45,982 bases of DNA from Lachnospiraceae bacterium (GCA_017456585.1 JAFTJD010000019.1:1-45982), one strand, 5' to 3'; shown: positions 34,590 to 45,982, counted from the stretch's first letter. The notes: generated by a model not told the origin, from the sequence alone. Numbers and translations are program-made.

Positions 34590-36224
34590 TTATTTATCTG
34601 CTAACTTAACAAGTCTGTTGTACTTATCAGCAGCATCCTTCTCAGCCTTATCGAAAAGCTGTGCAGCTCTCTCAGGGTTAGCACGAAGAAGTGAGTTATA
34701 ACGTACCTCATTCTTAATGAATTCCTGATAGTTAACTGTAGGCTCTTTTGAATCTAACTGGAATGGATTCTTGCCTTCTGCTGCAAGACGAGGATCGAAA
34801 CGGAATAAATGCCAGTAACCTGACTGAACTGCGTTCTTCTCTTCTGTCTGAGCATTCTTCATACCGCCCTTGATACCATGGTTGATACATGGAGCGTAAG
34901 CGATAATAAGTGAAGGACCCGGATAAGCCTCAGCCTCAGCGATTGCCTTAACGCACTGGTTGTAATCAGCACCCTGTGCAATCTGAGCAACGTATACATA
35001 TCCGTAGCTCATAGCGATAGCTGCGAGATCTTTCTTCTTAACTTCCTTACCTGCAGCAGCAAACTGTGCGATTGCACCTGTAGGTGTAGACTTAGAAGAC
35101 TGTCCACCTGTATTAGAATATACCTCTGTATCGAATACAAAGATGTTAACATCCTGATTAGATGCAAGTACATGGTCAACGCCACCGAAACCGATATCGT
35201 ATGCCCAACCGTCACCACCGAAGATCCACTGTGACTTCTTAGCTGCAAAATCCTTATTCTTTAAGATATATAATCTGTCAGCATTATCACAATCACATGC
35301 CTCAAGTGCTGCAATCATCTTCTTAGTAGCAGGTCCGTTAAGAGTTGAAGACTCTATTGTATCAAGGTACTCCTGAAGTGCAGCCTTAACATCTTCCTTC
35401 TCAGCAACCTCAAGTAAATTCTTAGCAGCTGCAACTACTCTGTTACGAAGTGCCTTCTGAGCCATCTGCATACCAAAACCGTATTCTGCATTATCCTCGA
35501 ATAATGAGTTAGCCCATGCAGGACCCTTGCCTTCTTTATTCTTTGTATAAGGGTTAGATGGTGATGAACCGCCCCAGATTGATGAACAACCTGTTGCATT
35601 ACTGATGTACATTCTGTCACCAAATAACTGTGTGATTAACTTAGCATAAGGTGTCTCACCACAACCTGCACAAGCACCTGAGAACTCAAGGAGTGGCTGG
35701 TTGAACTGGCTTCCCTTAGGTGTAGTAGCCTTGAATTTCTCAAGAACATCTACAGGTGTATCAACTGTTACACCATAATCAAAGAGCTTCTGTGCTTCCA
35801 TCTGAGACTCAAGACTAGCCATTGAAAGAGCCTTAGTTCCCTTAACCTCAGGACAAACATTTACACAAGAGCCACAACCTGTACAGTCAAGAACTGATAC
35901 AGATACTGCGAACTTCTTGCCCGGTACGCCCTTAAGGTCAACAAGCTTAGCACCCTCAGGAGCATTAGCTGCTGCAGCCTCATCCATAGCAATCGGACGG
36001 ATACATGCATGAGGACATACATATGAACAAAGGTTACACTGTAAACAAGCATCTGAATTCCATGTAGGAACATCAATAGCTACACCACGCTTCTCGTATG
36101 CAGCTGAACCTGAAGGTGTAGAACCATCTACATAATCAAGGAATGCTGATACCGGTAAGCTGTTACCATCCTGCATATTAATCTTAGCCTGAACTGTATT
36201 AACATACTTAAGAACATCATCTGT
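34590..36224 (-). CDS. nifJ: Pyruvate:ferredoxin oxidoreductase, C-terminal part after an in-frame UGA
   Basis: This is the same reading frame as the upstream part, continuing directly after the TGA codon. It carries the two [4Fe-4S] ferredoxin motifs (CLQCNLCSYVCPHACIRP and CTGCGSCVNVCPEV) and the proximal cluster and TPP-binding region (CAGCGETPYAK, then GGDGWAYDIGFGG and TEVYSNTGGQ). The carboxy end is the usual KADKYNRLVKLA-type tail. The first ATG (36176) lacks a ribosome site, so independent translation is unlikely. Joined with the upstream part the protein would be 1,176 residues including the UGA position, the normal PFOR length. This half has no apparent damage. Confidence 0.85.
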   Translation of the reverse strand, partial: TDDVLKYVNTVQAKINMQDGNSLPVSAFLDYVDGSTPSGSAAYEKRGVAIDVPTWNSDACLQCNLCSYVCPHACIRPIAMDEAAAANAPEGAKLVDLKGVPGKKFAVSVSVLDCTGCGSCVNVCPEVKGTKALSMASLESQMEAQKLFDYGVTVDTPVDVLEKFKATTPKGSQFNQPLLEFSGACAGCGETPYAKLITQLFGDRMYISNATGCSSIWGGSSPSNPYTKNKEGKGPAWANSLFEDNAEYGFGMQMAQKALRNRVVAAAKNLLEVAEKEDVKAALQEYLDTIESSTLNGPATKKMIAALEACDCDNADRLYILKNKDFAAKKSQWIFGGDGWAYDIGFGGVDHVLASNQDVNIFVFDTEVYSNTGGQSSKSTPTGAIAQFAAAGKEVKKKDLAAIAMSYGYVYVAQIAQGADYNQCVKAIAEAEAYPGPSLIIAYAPCINHGIKGGMKNAQTEEKNAVQSGYWHLFRFDPRLAAEGKNPFQLDSKEPTVNYQEFIKNEVRYNSLLRANPERAAQLFDKAEKDAADKYNRLVKLADK

Positions 36225-38120
<1,896 letters not shown>

Positions 38121-38178
38121 TTATATACCCTCCTTATATAAAAAATGAATCTTATAAATTCATTAATAGAATATCTTT

Positions 38179-38207
38179 ATTCTAATATAAATTAATAAAT
38201 AATTCAA
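38179..38207 (-). promoter_or_regulatory. Probable promoter of PFOR
   Basis: TTGAAT, 17 bases, TAGAAT on the minus strand, about 60 bases upstream of ATG 38120. It is an AT-rich region, so chance matches are possible. Confidence 0.5.
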
Positions 38208-38247
38208 CTAAAAACCCATGAAAAGTTTGTTAAATTTTTAGCTATCT

Positions 38248-39573
38248 CTAATATTTTCTTGTACCTTGCGCAGTAACTATCCATTTAATAAGTGAATTCT
38301 TAGTAACAGGAGTTTTTGAAAAACTATATGCAGCCATAAAACGTTCCTTTGCCGTCTCCATCTTCTTTAAATCATTACCATAAAGGACCGCAAGTGTCTC
38401 GCCGTTTTCCACATAATCACCTATTTTTTTATTAAGGACAACCCCGACCGAAAGATCTATCTCACTTTCCTTAGTTTCTCTTCCGCCACCAAGTACAAGT
38501 GAAACCATACCGATTTCATCTGTTTCTATTTTTTCAACAAAACCTGATTCCTCAGACTTTACTTCCATTGTGATGCTTGCTTTCGGCAAAAGTGTCCTGT
38601 CATATATTGCCTCTGGATTGCCACCCTGTGCTTTCACAAATTCCTCAAGTTTCTTTAATGCACTTCCATCATTTATGGTTTCATATAATGCTGCACGGGC
38701 CTCTTCTTCTGTTGCATATTTTCGGGCTGCAAGAAGCATATAAGTTCCGAGTGTAACGCAAAGCTCCAAAAGGTCGTTCGGACCTTTACCGCTTAACGTA
38801 TCAATAGCCTCTTTTACCTCAAGCGAATTACCAACCGCAAGTCCAAGCGGCTGATTCATATCAGATATAATTGCTATAGTCTCTCTTCCTGCACCGTTGC
38901 CTATTTGAACCATGGCTCTTGCAAGCGCTATCGCATCGGCTTCTTTTTTCATAAACGCACCATTACCGGTCTTAACATCGAGAATAATCGCATCACTTCC
39001 TGCTGCTAGCTTTTTACTCATGATACTGCTTGCAATCAAGGAAATATTATCAACCGTGGCAGTAACATCTCTAAGAGCATAAAGCTTCTTATCTGCCGGG
39101 GCAAGGTTAGCTGTCTGCCCTACTATCGCCATTTTAATGGAATTAACATTATTAATAAACTGTTCTGACGGAAGAACTGTAGAGAATCCAGGAAAGCTCT
39201 CAAGCTTATCAATAGTTCCCCCTGTATGACCGAGACCTCTTCCTGACATTTTGGCAACAGGTACTCCAAGTGCTGCGACCATCGGTCCAAGAACAAGAGA
39301 CGTCTTATCTCCTACTCCACCCGTGCTGTGTTTATCAACTTTGATTCCGTCAATCGCTGATAAATCAAGCAAATCTCCGCTATTGGCCATCGCCATTGTC
39401 AGATTAACAGTTTCCTCTTCGTCCATACCTTTAAAATATACCGCCATCAGAAATGCCGACATCTGGTAGTCCATAATAGTCCCATTGGTATAGCCGTTTA
39501 TCATATATTCTATCTCTTCTTTGGTTAAAGCTTCACCGCTTCTTTTCTTCATTATAAGATCATACATTCGCAT
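38248..39573 (-). CDS. pdp: Pyrimidine-nucleoside phosphorylase
   Basis: It has 441 residues and splits thymidine, deoxyuridine or uridine with phosphate to base and (deoxy)ribose-1-phosphate. The N-terminal alpha domain ([19 protein letters not shown]) and the phosphate-binding [13 protein letters not shown] are present. The family signature region [21 protein letters not shown] is intact. Length is typical of the Firmicutes enzyme. It lies 56 bases after the phosphopentomutase gene, so the two catabolise nucleosides in sequence: the sugar-1-phosphate made here is the mutase substrate. ATG 39573 follows GGAGGGGGA. Confidence 0.95.
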   Translation of the reverse strand: MRMYDLIMKKRSGEALTKEEIEYMINGYTNGTIMDYQMSAFLMAVYFKGMDEEETVNLTMAMANSGDLLDLSAIDGIKVDKHSTGGVGDKTSLVLGPMVAALGVPVAKMSGRGLGHTGGTIDKLESFPGFSTVLPSEQFINNVNSIKMAIVGQTANLAPADKKLYALRDVTATVDNISLIASSIMSKKLAAGSDAIILDVKTGNGAFMKKEADAIALARAMVQIGNGAGRETIAIISDMNQPLGLAVGNSLEVKEAIDTLSGKGPNDLLELCVTLGTYMLLAARKYATEEEARAALYETINDGSALKKLEEFVKAQGGNPEAIYDRTLLPKASITMEVKSEESGFVEKIETDEIGMVSLVLGGGRETKESEIDLSVGVVLNKKIGDYVENGETLAVLYGNDLKKMETAKERFMAAYSFSKTPVTKNSLIKWIVTAQGTRKY

Positions 39574-39629
39574 GTCTGTTCCCCCTCCATAACAAATAGA
39601 ATTTTTTCCTTTCGGATATCTTTATTAGC

Positions 39630-40805
39630 TTAGCGTATAATATCATTAACATAGCTTTTTCCTGCATCTAAAGCATTACCAATTCCGAGATAATCCGCAA
39701 CCGTCTGTCCGATATTAGCAAAGGTGGAACCTGTCCCAAGATTAATATTATTCTTAAGTTTCTTTCCATAGAACAAAACAGGAACATATTCTCTTGAATG
39801 ATCTGTACTTTCTGTAGTCGGGTCACAACCATGATCGGCTGTTATGATAAGCAAGTCATCCTCTTTCATATTAGAAATTATCTCCGGAAGTCTCTCATCA
39901 AAAGCCTCAAGGCCTTTGGCATATCCCGCCGGGTCATTTCTGTGTCCCCAGACCATATCAAATTCTACTAGATTTGTAAAGATCAGTCCACCCTCAGTAT
40001 TTTCCATATACTCAATAGTTTTATCAATACCATCATTATTATCCTTCGTATGAACGGCCTTTGTTATTCCTTCTCCGCAGAAAATATCTTCAATCTTACC
40101 GACTGCCATAACAGGAATGTTATTTTCTGTAAGTTTTACCAAAAGATTATTCTTTGGCGGTTTAAGTGAAAAATCTCTTCTGTTTGAAGTTCTCTTAAAA
40201 TCACCGGCATTATTTCCAACAAAAGGTCTTGCTATTACACGTCCGACTGCATGTTCATCACATAGTAACTCTCTCGCAGCTTCACATATCTCATATAATC
40301 TCTCAGGCGGATATATGCTTTCATGACACGCTATCTGAAATACGCTGTCGGCAGAGGTATACACTATAGGATATCCTGTTCTTAAATGCTCCTCGCCAAG
40401 TTTCTCTATTATCTTCGTACCGGAAGCCACACAGTTTCCAAGCACTCCATCAACCCCTGCTGCCTTACAGAAAGCGTCTATAACATCCTTAGGGAATCCT
40501 TCAGGATATGTAGGAAAAGGCTTAGCTGAAATAATTCCTACCATCTCCCAATGTCCCGTTGTCGTATCCTTTCCTTTTGAAATCTCAGCAAGTCTTCCGT
40601 AACAAGCATTCGGTTCAGACGTAGCTGCGATTCCTTCCATTCCATCTATATTCCCAAGTCCTAAGTTTTGCATATTCGGAAGCTTAAGCCCCACTTCTTT
40701 TGCTATATTACCAATAGTATTGCTCCCTACATCACCATATTCTGATGCATCCGGCAGTTCCCCCATACCTACACTGTCAAGTACAATCCATATTACTCGC
40801 TTCAT
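39630..40805 (-). CDS. deoB: Phosphopentomutase
   Basis: It has 391 residues and interconverts (deoxy)ribose-1-phosphate and -5-phosphate, feeding nucleoside sugar into central metabolism. Alkaline-phosphatase-superfamily metal motifs are seen: VIWIVLDSVGMGELPDA at the N-terminus, DTTTGHWE, and the C-terminal LLIITADHGCDPTTESTDHSREYVP. Length matches DeoB. The gene is followed in the same direction by pyrimidine-nucleoside phosphorylase. GGAGTGGG precedes ATG 40805. The upstream 63-bp repeat separates it from the divergent sigma factor gene. Confidence 0.96.
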   Translation of the reverse strand: MKRVIWIVLDSVGMGELPDASEYGDVGSNTIGNIAKEVGLKLPNMQNLGLGNIDGMEGIAATSEPNACYGRLAEISKGKDTTTGHWEMVGIISAKPFPTYPEGFPKDVIDAFCKAAGVDGVLGNCVASGTKIIEKLGEEHLRTGYPIVYTSADSVFQIACHESIYPPERLYEICEAARELLCDEHAVGRVIARPFVGNNAGDFKRTSNRRDFSLKPPKNNLLVKLTENNIPVMAVGKIEDIFCGEGITKAVHTKDNNDGIDKTIEYMENTEGGLIFTNLVEFDMVWGHRNDPAGYAKGLEAFDERLPEIISNMKEDDLLIITADHGCDPTTESTDHSREYVPVLFYGKKLKNNINLGTGSTFANIGQTVADYLGIGNALDAGKSYVNDIIR

Positions 40806-40864
40806 ATACCCACTCCTTCTTTCATTCTTTATTATTTATTTTTTACATACTAATACTACTCTTT

Positions 40865-41030
40865 TGTCGCTATGGTATGTATTTTTCTCTTGTTCTTATT
40901 TATTTTTACCTACAAATGTCGCTCTTTCTTCACTTCGGTATGTATTTTTCTCTTGTTCTTACTTATTTTTACCTACCAATGTCGCTCTTTCACTGCTACG
41001 ATACGTATTTTTCTTTTTATATCTTACCAT
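40865..41030. repeat. 63-bp tandem repeat between deoB and a divergent sigma factor gene
   Basis: Unit starts (TGTCGCT) fall at 40865, 40917 and 40980. The last two are 63 bases apart; the first copy lacks 11 bases. Each contains GGTATGTATTTTT and TTTTTACCTACC, which could pair with one mismatch. The 40806-41162 gap otherwise holds only a possible sigma promoter and a short leader. Plus-strand frames through the repeat are open because 63 is a multiple of three, but show no start context or homology. Confidence 0.8.
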
Positions 41031-41068
41031 ATTATATTTAAATCAGCCACAAATTTATAATGACATTA

Positions 41069-41097
41069 TTGTATATTTATTATATTTTTTATAGAAT
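41069..41097 (+). promoter_or_regulatory. Possible promoter of the extended sigma factor gene
   Basis: TTGTAT, 17 bases, TAGAAT in very AT-rich DNA. The leader after it has a small hairpin (GAACC/GGTTC, 41104-41121) and the ten-base palindrome GAAAGCTTTC (41138-41147) just before the ribosome site. Confidence 0.4.
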
Positions 41098-41162
41098 GTT
41101 AGTGAACCTTTTCTTTGGTTCTGCGACCTTGTAATTGAAAGCTTTCAAAAGAGGTGTTAATG

Positions 41163-42854
41163 ATGCATAACAATGAACTTGAATTCCATATTGAGTTTTT
41201 ACTATCTGCTGCACTCAAGAAATGCGGTAATGCTTATGATGCCGAGGATCTCACACAGGAAACGCTGCTTGCGGCTTTGGCATATCATTCAAATGGCAAT
41301 GAAATCAAAGATGTGCGTGCGTGGCTTCTAACAATATTGAACCGACGCTACTATGACATGTTAAGAAAGAAATATCGCCAGCCTACAATCAGTATGGGTG
41401 AGGACTTTGATATTTTTTACTCCACTGATGATGAGAATCTACGTGCTATTGAGATATCCGAAGAAGCATGCGAGCTAAGAAAAGCCGTTGCCTTTCTTGC
41501 CAAAATATATCGTGAAGTAATCGTAAAGCACTATATGAACGGAGAAAGCATTGCACAAATAGCCTCTGAACTTAACCTTCCCGAGGGAACAGTTAAAAGC
41601 AGATTACACTTAGGACGTAATCAATTAAAGAAAGGATTTGATACTATGGAAAAATATCAGAAGCAAAGCTATGAACCGGTCACACTCAAATTGAATAACA
41701 GTGGCAATTGGGGTATAAATGGCGAACCTATGTCTCTCATTAATAATGACTTAACAGCTCAGAACATTCTATGGATCGCCTACGAGAAGCCTCTCACCAT
41801 TGAAGAAATATCTCAGGCAATCGGAATTCCATCTGCATATGTGGAGCCTATCGTTGAAAAGCTTCTAAATGGCGAACTCATGAAAAAAAACGGCACCAAC
41901 AGATATTATACTGATTTTATAATTTATACTCTAGAAGACAAAGAGCATTATATTCCCGAACAGAAAAACCTTGTACATGAGCATTTCGATTTATTCTGGA
42001 ACGCTATTGATAATGGTCTCTCTAAAATTCGCACACAGGATTTTTATACAAGATGTAACTTCGATGCAAAAAATTCTCTTGAAATGTATTTTGCGTTTAA
42101 CTGCCTTGATTATGGAATCTACACAACATTTAGTAATATCTTCAACGCGAAACAAGTATTTCCAGACAGACCTAACGGCGGAAAATGGATTGCATTCGGC
42201 AATGTCTTCTTTAAAGAATTTAACCCATCAGAACATATTGAATTAATGGCTCACACTTATTCAGGTGAACGTTGGGAACGTTTTACAAATTACGCAGATA
42301 GTAAGCTTATAGAAATGCACGTATATGGTGCAGATGGTTTCCCTGCATATTCTTACAGGCATTCCCCTGAATACACCTTCTTTGCGAAGCACGAAGAGCT
42401 TGATGCGGTATTTACCAAGCTCCTGTACATTATTCACACAGATACGAATCCCGAAACTGTTGGTTTCAACCCTGAATACTTAAGATCTATCCCTTGGCTT
42501 ACAAAATGTAAAATTCTGCGTACCGAAAACAACAAACCAATTATAAATATTCCTGTTCTATCCGGAAAAGAAGCATCTGATTTTTGGAATATATGTAAAG
42601 AAGTAAGACAAGCCTTTGCTGACGATATCAAAGAACTACTCGCACAATACTTTAAAGGCAAAAAGAAGCCCATCCCCTCCCACCTTGACAGTGTTCCCTT
42701 GCAAAAGCAATACATGCATGTAGGCGGTGCACTACTCTTTGCAACCATCAGAGAAGCTATAAAACGAGACAAGCTCTATAATGGTAACTACGATGATGAT
42801 TCCAATGGCATCAATCAGCCACCATGCCCGATGCTTCTTGTCATAGAAAAATAA
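41163..42854 (+). CDS. ECF-type sigma factor with long C-terminal extension
   Basis: About 563 residues. The first 165 form an ordinary ECF sigma: sigma-2 with YDAEDLTQETLLAALAYH and DVRAWLLTILNRRYYDML, and sigma-4 with MNGESIAQIASELNLPEGTVKSRLH. The remaining 400 residues are unusual. A winged-helix-like region (LTIEEISQAIGIPSAYVEPIVEKLLNGELMKK, about 215-255) is followed by a long uncharacterised domain. Extended ECF factors may use such domains for ligand sensing or self-control. No anti-sigma gene lies next to it. Start: AAGAGGTG lies before GTG 41154, ATG 41160 and ATG 41163; ATG 41163 has the best spacing. It is monocistronic, with a strong terminator following. Confidence 0.88.
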   Translation: MHNNELEFHIEFLLSAALKKCGNAYDAEDLTQETLLAALAYHSNGNEIKDVRAWLLTILNRRYYDMLRKKYRQPTISMGEDFDIFYSTDDENLRAIEISEEACELRKAVAFLAKIYREVIVKHYMNGESIAQIASELNLPEGTVKSRLHLGRNQLKKGFDTMEKYQKQSYEPVTLKLNNSGNWGINGEPMSLINNDLTAQNILWIAYEKPLTIEEISQAIGIPSAYVEPIVEKLLNGELMKKNGTNRYYTDFIIYTLEDKEHYIPEQKNLVHEHFDLFWNAIDNGLSKIRTQDFYTRCNFDAKNSLEMYFAFNCLDYGIYTTFSNIFNAKQVFPDRPNGGKWIAFGNVFFKEFNPSEHIELMAHTYSGERWERFTNYADSKLIEMHVYGADGFPAYSYRHSPEYTFFAKHEELDAVFTKLLYIIHTDTNPETVGFNPEYLRSIPWLTKCKILRTENNKPIINIPVLSGKEASDFWNICKEVRQAFADDIKELLAQYFKGKKKPIPSHLDSVPLQKQYMHVGGALLFATIREAIKRDKLYNGNYDDDSNGINQPPCPMLLVIEK

Positions 42855-42890
42855 ACTTCAGTGTTCAGCCCACTTGTCTAAACATGTATA

Positions 42891-42934
42891 AAAATTTCCA
42901 CAAGACGCATAATCTTGTGGAAATTTTATTTTTT
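42891..42934 (+). terminator. Strong intrinsic terminator after the sigma factor gene
   Basis: A 15-base stem (AAAATTTCCACAAGA with TCTTGTGGAAATTTT) encloses a seven-base loop, followed by a T-rich tract. Near-symmetry would allow function on both strands. Confidence 0.9.
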
Positions 42935-43007
42935 ATGTGCTATCATCATATATGATTTGAATTTGAGATAATATATAACAATATTTTATAGAAAAGAGGA
43001 CACTAAC

Positions 43008-44381
43008 ATGAAATTATGGGGCGGACGCTTCACCAAAGAAACTAATCAGCTTGTGCATAATTTTAATGCATCCTTATCCTTTGACCGTAAGTTCTACCGT
43101 CAGGATATTCAGGGAAGTATTGCACATGTTACCATGCTTGCGAAACAGCAGATACTTACAGACGAAGAAAGAGACGAGATAATCAAGGGTCTTAACAGCA
43201 TCCTTGCTGATATCGATAATGGTACTCTTGACCTTGACAATTCAGAGCACGAGGACATTCACAGCTTCGTAGAAGCACACCTTATCGAACGAATCGGCAA
43301 CACAGGCAAGAAGCTTCACACAGGAAGAAGCCGTAACGACCAGGTTGCTCTTGATATGAAACTCTATACAAGAGACGAGCTTCATGAGGTTGATGAACTC
43401 CTTCGTGATTTACTTGAGACACTCCTTAAAATCATGGAAGAAAATACAGAAACATATATGCCGGGCTTCACTCATCTTCAGAAGGCTCAGCCAATCACAC
43501 TTGCACATCATATGGGCGCATATTTTGAGATGTTCTACCGTGACCGCCAGAGAATCTCTGACATCTTAAAAAGAATGAATACATCACCTATCGGTTCAGG
43601 TGCACTTGCAGGAACAACCTATCCTCTCGACAGAGAGTATACAGCTTCTCTTCTCTCTTTTGACAGAGCAACTCTTAACAGTATGGATTCAGTTGCTGAC
43701 AGAGATTATCTTATCGAAATGCTTAGTGCTTTTTCAACCATTATGATGCACTTAAGCCGTTTCTGTGAGGAATTTATTATTTGGAATTCAAACGAATATC
43801 GTTTTATAGAGCTTGACGATGCTTACAGCACAGGTTCAAGTATTATGCCTCAGAAAAAGAACCCTGATATTGCAGAGCTTGTTCGCGGTAAGACCGGTCG
43901 TGTATATGGTGCACTTATCTCCTTACTCACAACCATGAAGGGACTTCCTCTTGCATACAACAAGGATATGCAGGAAGACAAAGAATTTACTTTTGATGCA
44001 ATTGACACAACTAAGGGCTGCATCAAGTTATTCACAGGAATGCTCGCTACAACTCACTTCAACAAAGATGTTATGTTAGAGAGTGCAAAGAATGGCTTTA
44101 CTAATGCTACAGACGTAGCTGATTACCTCGTTAACCATGGTGTTCCTTTCAGAGATGCACACGGCATAGTAGGACAACTTGTTCTCATGTGCATTGAGAA
44201 GGATATCTCACTCGATAACCTTTCACTTGAGGAATACAAAGCAGTATGTCCTGCCTTCGAAGAAGATATCTATGAAGCCATCTCTATCCGCACATGTGTA
44301 GAGAAGCGTGTTACTATCGGTGCTCCCGGCAAAGAAGCCATGGACAAGGTTATTGCAATTTACAAGAGTTATCTTAATTAA
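43008..44381 (+). CDS. argH: Argininosuccinate lyase
   Basis: It has 457 residues and splits argininosuccinate to arginine and fumarate, the last step of arginine synthesis. The superfamily signature [12 protein letters not shown] is exact, and the N-terminal [10 protein letters not shown] plus [16 protein letters not shown] are typical ArgH sequences. Length is normal. AAGAGGAC precedes ATG 43008. It stands alone here: no argG or other arginine gene is adjacent, and the gene is closed by an inverted repeat 115 bases after its stop. Confidence 0.97.
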   Translation: MKLWGGRFTKETNQLVHNFNASLSFDRKFYRQDIQGSIAHVTMLAKQQILTDEERDEIIKGLNSILADIDNGTLDLDNSEHEDIHSFVEAHLIERIGNTGKKLHTGRSRNDQVALDMKLYTRDELHEVDELLRDLLETLLKIMEENTETYMPGFTHLQKAQPITLAHHMGAYFEMFYRDRQRISDILKRMNTSPIGSGALAGTTYPLDREYTASLLSFDRATLNSMDSVADRDYLIEMLSAFSTIMMHLSRFCEEFIIWNSNEYRFIELDDAYSTGSSIMPQKKNPDIAELVRGKTGRVYGALISLLTTMKGLPLAYNKDMQEDKEFTFDAIDTTKGCIKLFTGMLATTHFNKDVMLESAKNGFTNATDVADYLVNHGVPFRDAHGIVGQLVLMCIEKDISLDNLSLEEYKAVCPAFEEDIYEAISIRTCVEKRVTIGAPGKEAMDKVIAIYKSYLN

Positions 44382-44495
44382 TGCTAGTCAACTACTTTGT
44401 TGATATCGTTTAGTTAAAGGTATTTTTATCATACGCACATTTCAGATGATGTATTTTCGATAAGACCTTTGATAAACTCCAGCACTTAACAAAGT

Positions 44496-44573
44496 AAAAT
44501 GAGGAGTAATGCATATCAGATAAATCATTTTTTTCAAGATTATCTGTATTGCATTACTCCTCATTTTTTTCTT
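44496..44573. terminator. Long inverted repeat between argH and the HD-GYP gene, probable bidirectional terminator
   Basis: AAAATGAGGAGTAATGCA (44496-44513) pairs with TGCATTACTCCTCATTTT, and a second block ATCAGATAA pairs with TTATCTG, around a T-rich loop. A T-run follows on the plus strand and the opposing A-run serves the minus strand. The convergent genes argH and the HD-GYP gene meet here. Confidence 0.8.
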
Positions 44574-44587
44574 AGTTTAGTACTGCT

Positions 44588-45982
44588 CTATGGTTGTACC
44601 TTCTCTATCTCTTCTATTTGTTCTACAAATACTTCTACTATCTTTGGATCAAAATGCGTTCCGGCGCTTTCTTTAATAATATTGAGAGACTTTTCCTTAG
44701 AAAAACCATCCTTATAGCTTCTCTTTGAACGAAGCGCATCATATACATCTGCAATAGCCATAACTCTGGCACATACAGGAATCTCTTCACCTTTAAGTCC
44801 ATTAGGATATCCTGTTCCATCCCAACGTTCATGATGATAATGTGCCATATCTTTAGCCATGCTAAGGTATTCATTTTTACCTACCCCGGCAAGAACCTCA
44901 TCTATCATTTCAGCACCGATAGCTGAATGCGTCTTCATTATGTTAAATTCTTCATCAGTAAGCTTTCCGGGCTTACAAAGAATTGTATCTGATATTGCTA
45001 TCTTTCCTATATCATGAAGCGGTGCCGCTTCTATCATGGTTTGAACATATTTATCTGACAGGAAGTCTCTGTATGCTTCCTTTGTCTGCAATGCTCTTGC
45101 CACAATATCAACATATAAACTGGTATTTCTTATATGTAAGCCGGTTGCACCATCCCTTGCTTCAACCATGTTAGCAAAGCTCGCAATAACTGCATATTGA
45201 ATCTGTCTAATCTCTTCTGTCTTCTCTTCTACATCATGCTTTAAGCGTTCAGTATAATTATATGATTCCGTGACATCAGTCAAAACATACAACTGTCCAT
45301 GTTTCTCATCATTATTATCAATATCTTCTCTTGTAACATGGTAAACCCTGTCATTAGAATAAATATAATCATCATCAATATAATGTTGCTTAATACTGTC
45401 TATATCATGCTCATATTCATCCGACGCTAATCCTGGATATATCTTCTGTGCTACTGCATTATGATATAATAGTTCATCATTTATATCGAGAACCAAAACA
45501 CCGGAATCCAAATTATCCACAACATATTCCTTCGCCTGTGTCAATGCATCAAATATTCTATATCTAAACAATGAAAACATCAACATAACTGCCGCAATAA
45601 AATATCCGGCAACCGTAGTGTCATAACCACCTGTTATTCCTGTAAAATAAATAACCATACTGCCAAAACAAACCATAACCGCACTTATCAGGAATTTAAT
45701 CTGTCTTCGTTCATCATTCAGCACCGTAACTCTATATGTCTTCAAAAGATTATACATAATTATAGTTACGTAAATAATTGTAGATGCCAAAAACGCATAG
45801 TACATCGGTCCTTTATCCAGATGAAGATGCGTAAACAATCCTTCATCAACAAAATCTATTCGACTATAATAGTATGGAAAATATTTTGACGCAAAAACAA
45901 GGAACAGTACCACTGTATGAAATACTATCATCAATGCAACAAGAAGCTTTGGAACATTCTTCTTGCAAAACTGCATAACATA
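44588..45982 (-). CDS. Membrane HD-GYP domain protein (probable c-di-GMP phosphodiesterase), 5' end beyond the window
   Basis: The C-terminal 464 codons are in the window, and the frame is open to the right edge. At least four or five membrane helices at the N-terminus resemble the 7TM histidine-kinase N-terminal sensor. A PAS-like region follows (AKEYVVDNLDSGVLVLDINDEL), then a coiled coil (about residues 215-245). A complete HD-GYP domain comes last: HDIGK, the HHERWDGTGYPNGLKGEEIP motif and a C-terminal FDPKIVEVFVEQI. HD-GYP enzymes hydrolyse cyclic di-GMP. An ATG at 45976 exists, but the number of helices suggests more sequence upstream. Signalling link to other window genes is unknown. 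Confidence 0.93.
   Translation of the reverse strand, partial: YVMQFCKKNVPKLLVALMIVFHTVVLFLVFASKYFPYYYSRIDFVDEGLFTHLHLDKGPMYYAFLASTIIYVTIIMYNLLKTYRVTVLNDERRQIKFLISAVMVCFGSMVIYFTGITGGYDTTVAGYFIAAVMLMFSLFRYRIFDALTQAKEYVVDNLDSGVLVLDINDELLYHNAVAQKIYPGLASDEYEHDIDSIKQHYIDDDYIYSNDRVYHVTREDIDNNDEKHGQLYVLTDVTESYNYTERLKHDVEEKTEEIRQIQYAVIASFANMVEARDGATGLHIRNTSLYVDIVARALQTKEAYRDFLSDKYVQTMIEAAPLHDIGKIAISDTILCKPGKLTDEEFNIMKTHSAIGAEMIDEVLAGVGKNEYLSMAKDMAHYHHERWDGTGYPNGLKGEEIPVCARVMAIADVYDALRSKRSYKDGFSKEKSLNIIKESAGTHFDPKIVEVFVEQIEEIEKVQP

Noticed and set aside
40720..41094. Plus-strand frames with repeated RYVFFSCSYLF segments
   Set aside because: These are products of the second 63-bp repeat and antisense deoB sequence. 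No start context.

Overview
The window looks like a piece of chromosome from a strictly anaerobic, low-GC Clostridia bacterium, most likely a Lachnospiraceae-type gut commensal. The basis is the SCIFF peptide with its radical SAM maturase, a single-chain pyruvate:ferredoxin oxidoreductase (PFOR), a GPH-type sugar transporter with family 36 and family 2 glycosidases, AT-rich intergenic DNA, and strong GGAGG-type ribosome binding sites with TTGACA-N17-TATAAT promoters. No rRNA, tRNA, transposase, phage gene or CRISPR array was seen. Species assignment is inference.

Layout. (1) 1-1551, minus: TIGR04086-type membrane protein, SCIFF precursor peptide (46 aa), and the SCIFF maturase, which runs off the left edge. 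(2) 1638-16065, minus: a 14-kb operon-like run of twelve reading frames encoding a Tad-like (type IVb pilus / type II secretion-like) machine. It holds a CpaB/SAF-domain protein, two P-loop-less MinD/CpaE-like proteins, a CpaF/TadA ATPase, a long TadB/TadC-like membrane protein, four small single-TM pilin or TadE-like proteins and a Thr/Glu-rich exported protein. The last gene encodes a very large secreted protein with about two dozen CxxC motifs, many of the DnaJ type CxxCxGxG. That gene is split by a one-base frameshift. A consensus promoter lies about 210 bases upstream of the first gene. (3) 16384-17906, minus: ECF sigma factor, membrane-anchored probable anti-sigma factor and a 57-aa exported peptide, closed by a terminator. 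(4) 17980-25787, minus: a 63-bp tandem repeat, an SLC13/ArsB-type permease, an M16C metallopeptidase and a YhaN/YhaO-like nuclease pair. (5) 25948-34282, minus: a TetR-controlled glycoside operon with a GH2 enzyme, a GT-B-like glycosyltransferase, a GPH transporter and a GH36 alpha-galactosidase. (6) 34590-38120, minus: PFOR with an in-frame UGA at codon 632. (7) 38248-40805, minus: phosphopentomutase and pyrimidine-nucleoside phosphorylase (nucleoside salvage). (8) 40865-45982: a second 63-bp tandem repeat, a plus-strand sigma factor with a long C-terminal extension, argininosuccinate lyase, and a minus-strand HD-GYP protein cut by the right edge.

The best candidate for an undescribed system is the Tad-like operon with its terminal 1,700-residue secreted zinc-finger-repeat protein. 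The machinery genes look like an envelope-spanning pilus or secretion apparatus for a Gram-positive cell. The last two genes encode what could be its displayed or exported product. Extracellular arrays of DnaJ-type CxxCxGxG motifs are unexpected, because this motif is best known from cytosolic DnaJ.

Two genes in the window are interrupted by single lesions, PFOR by a nonsense codon and the Cys-rich gene by a frameshift. PFOR is normally central in these anaerobes, so sequence error should be excluded before biology is inferred from either lesion.
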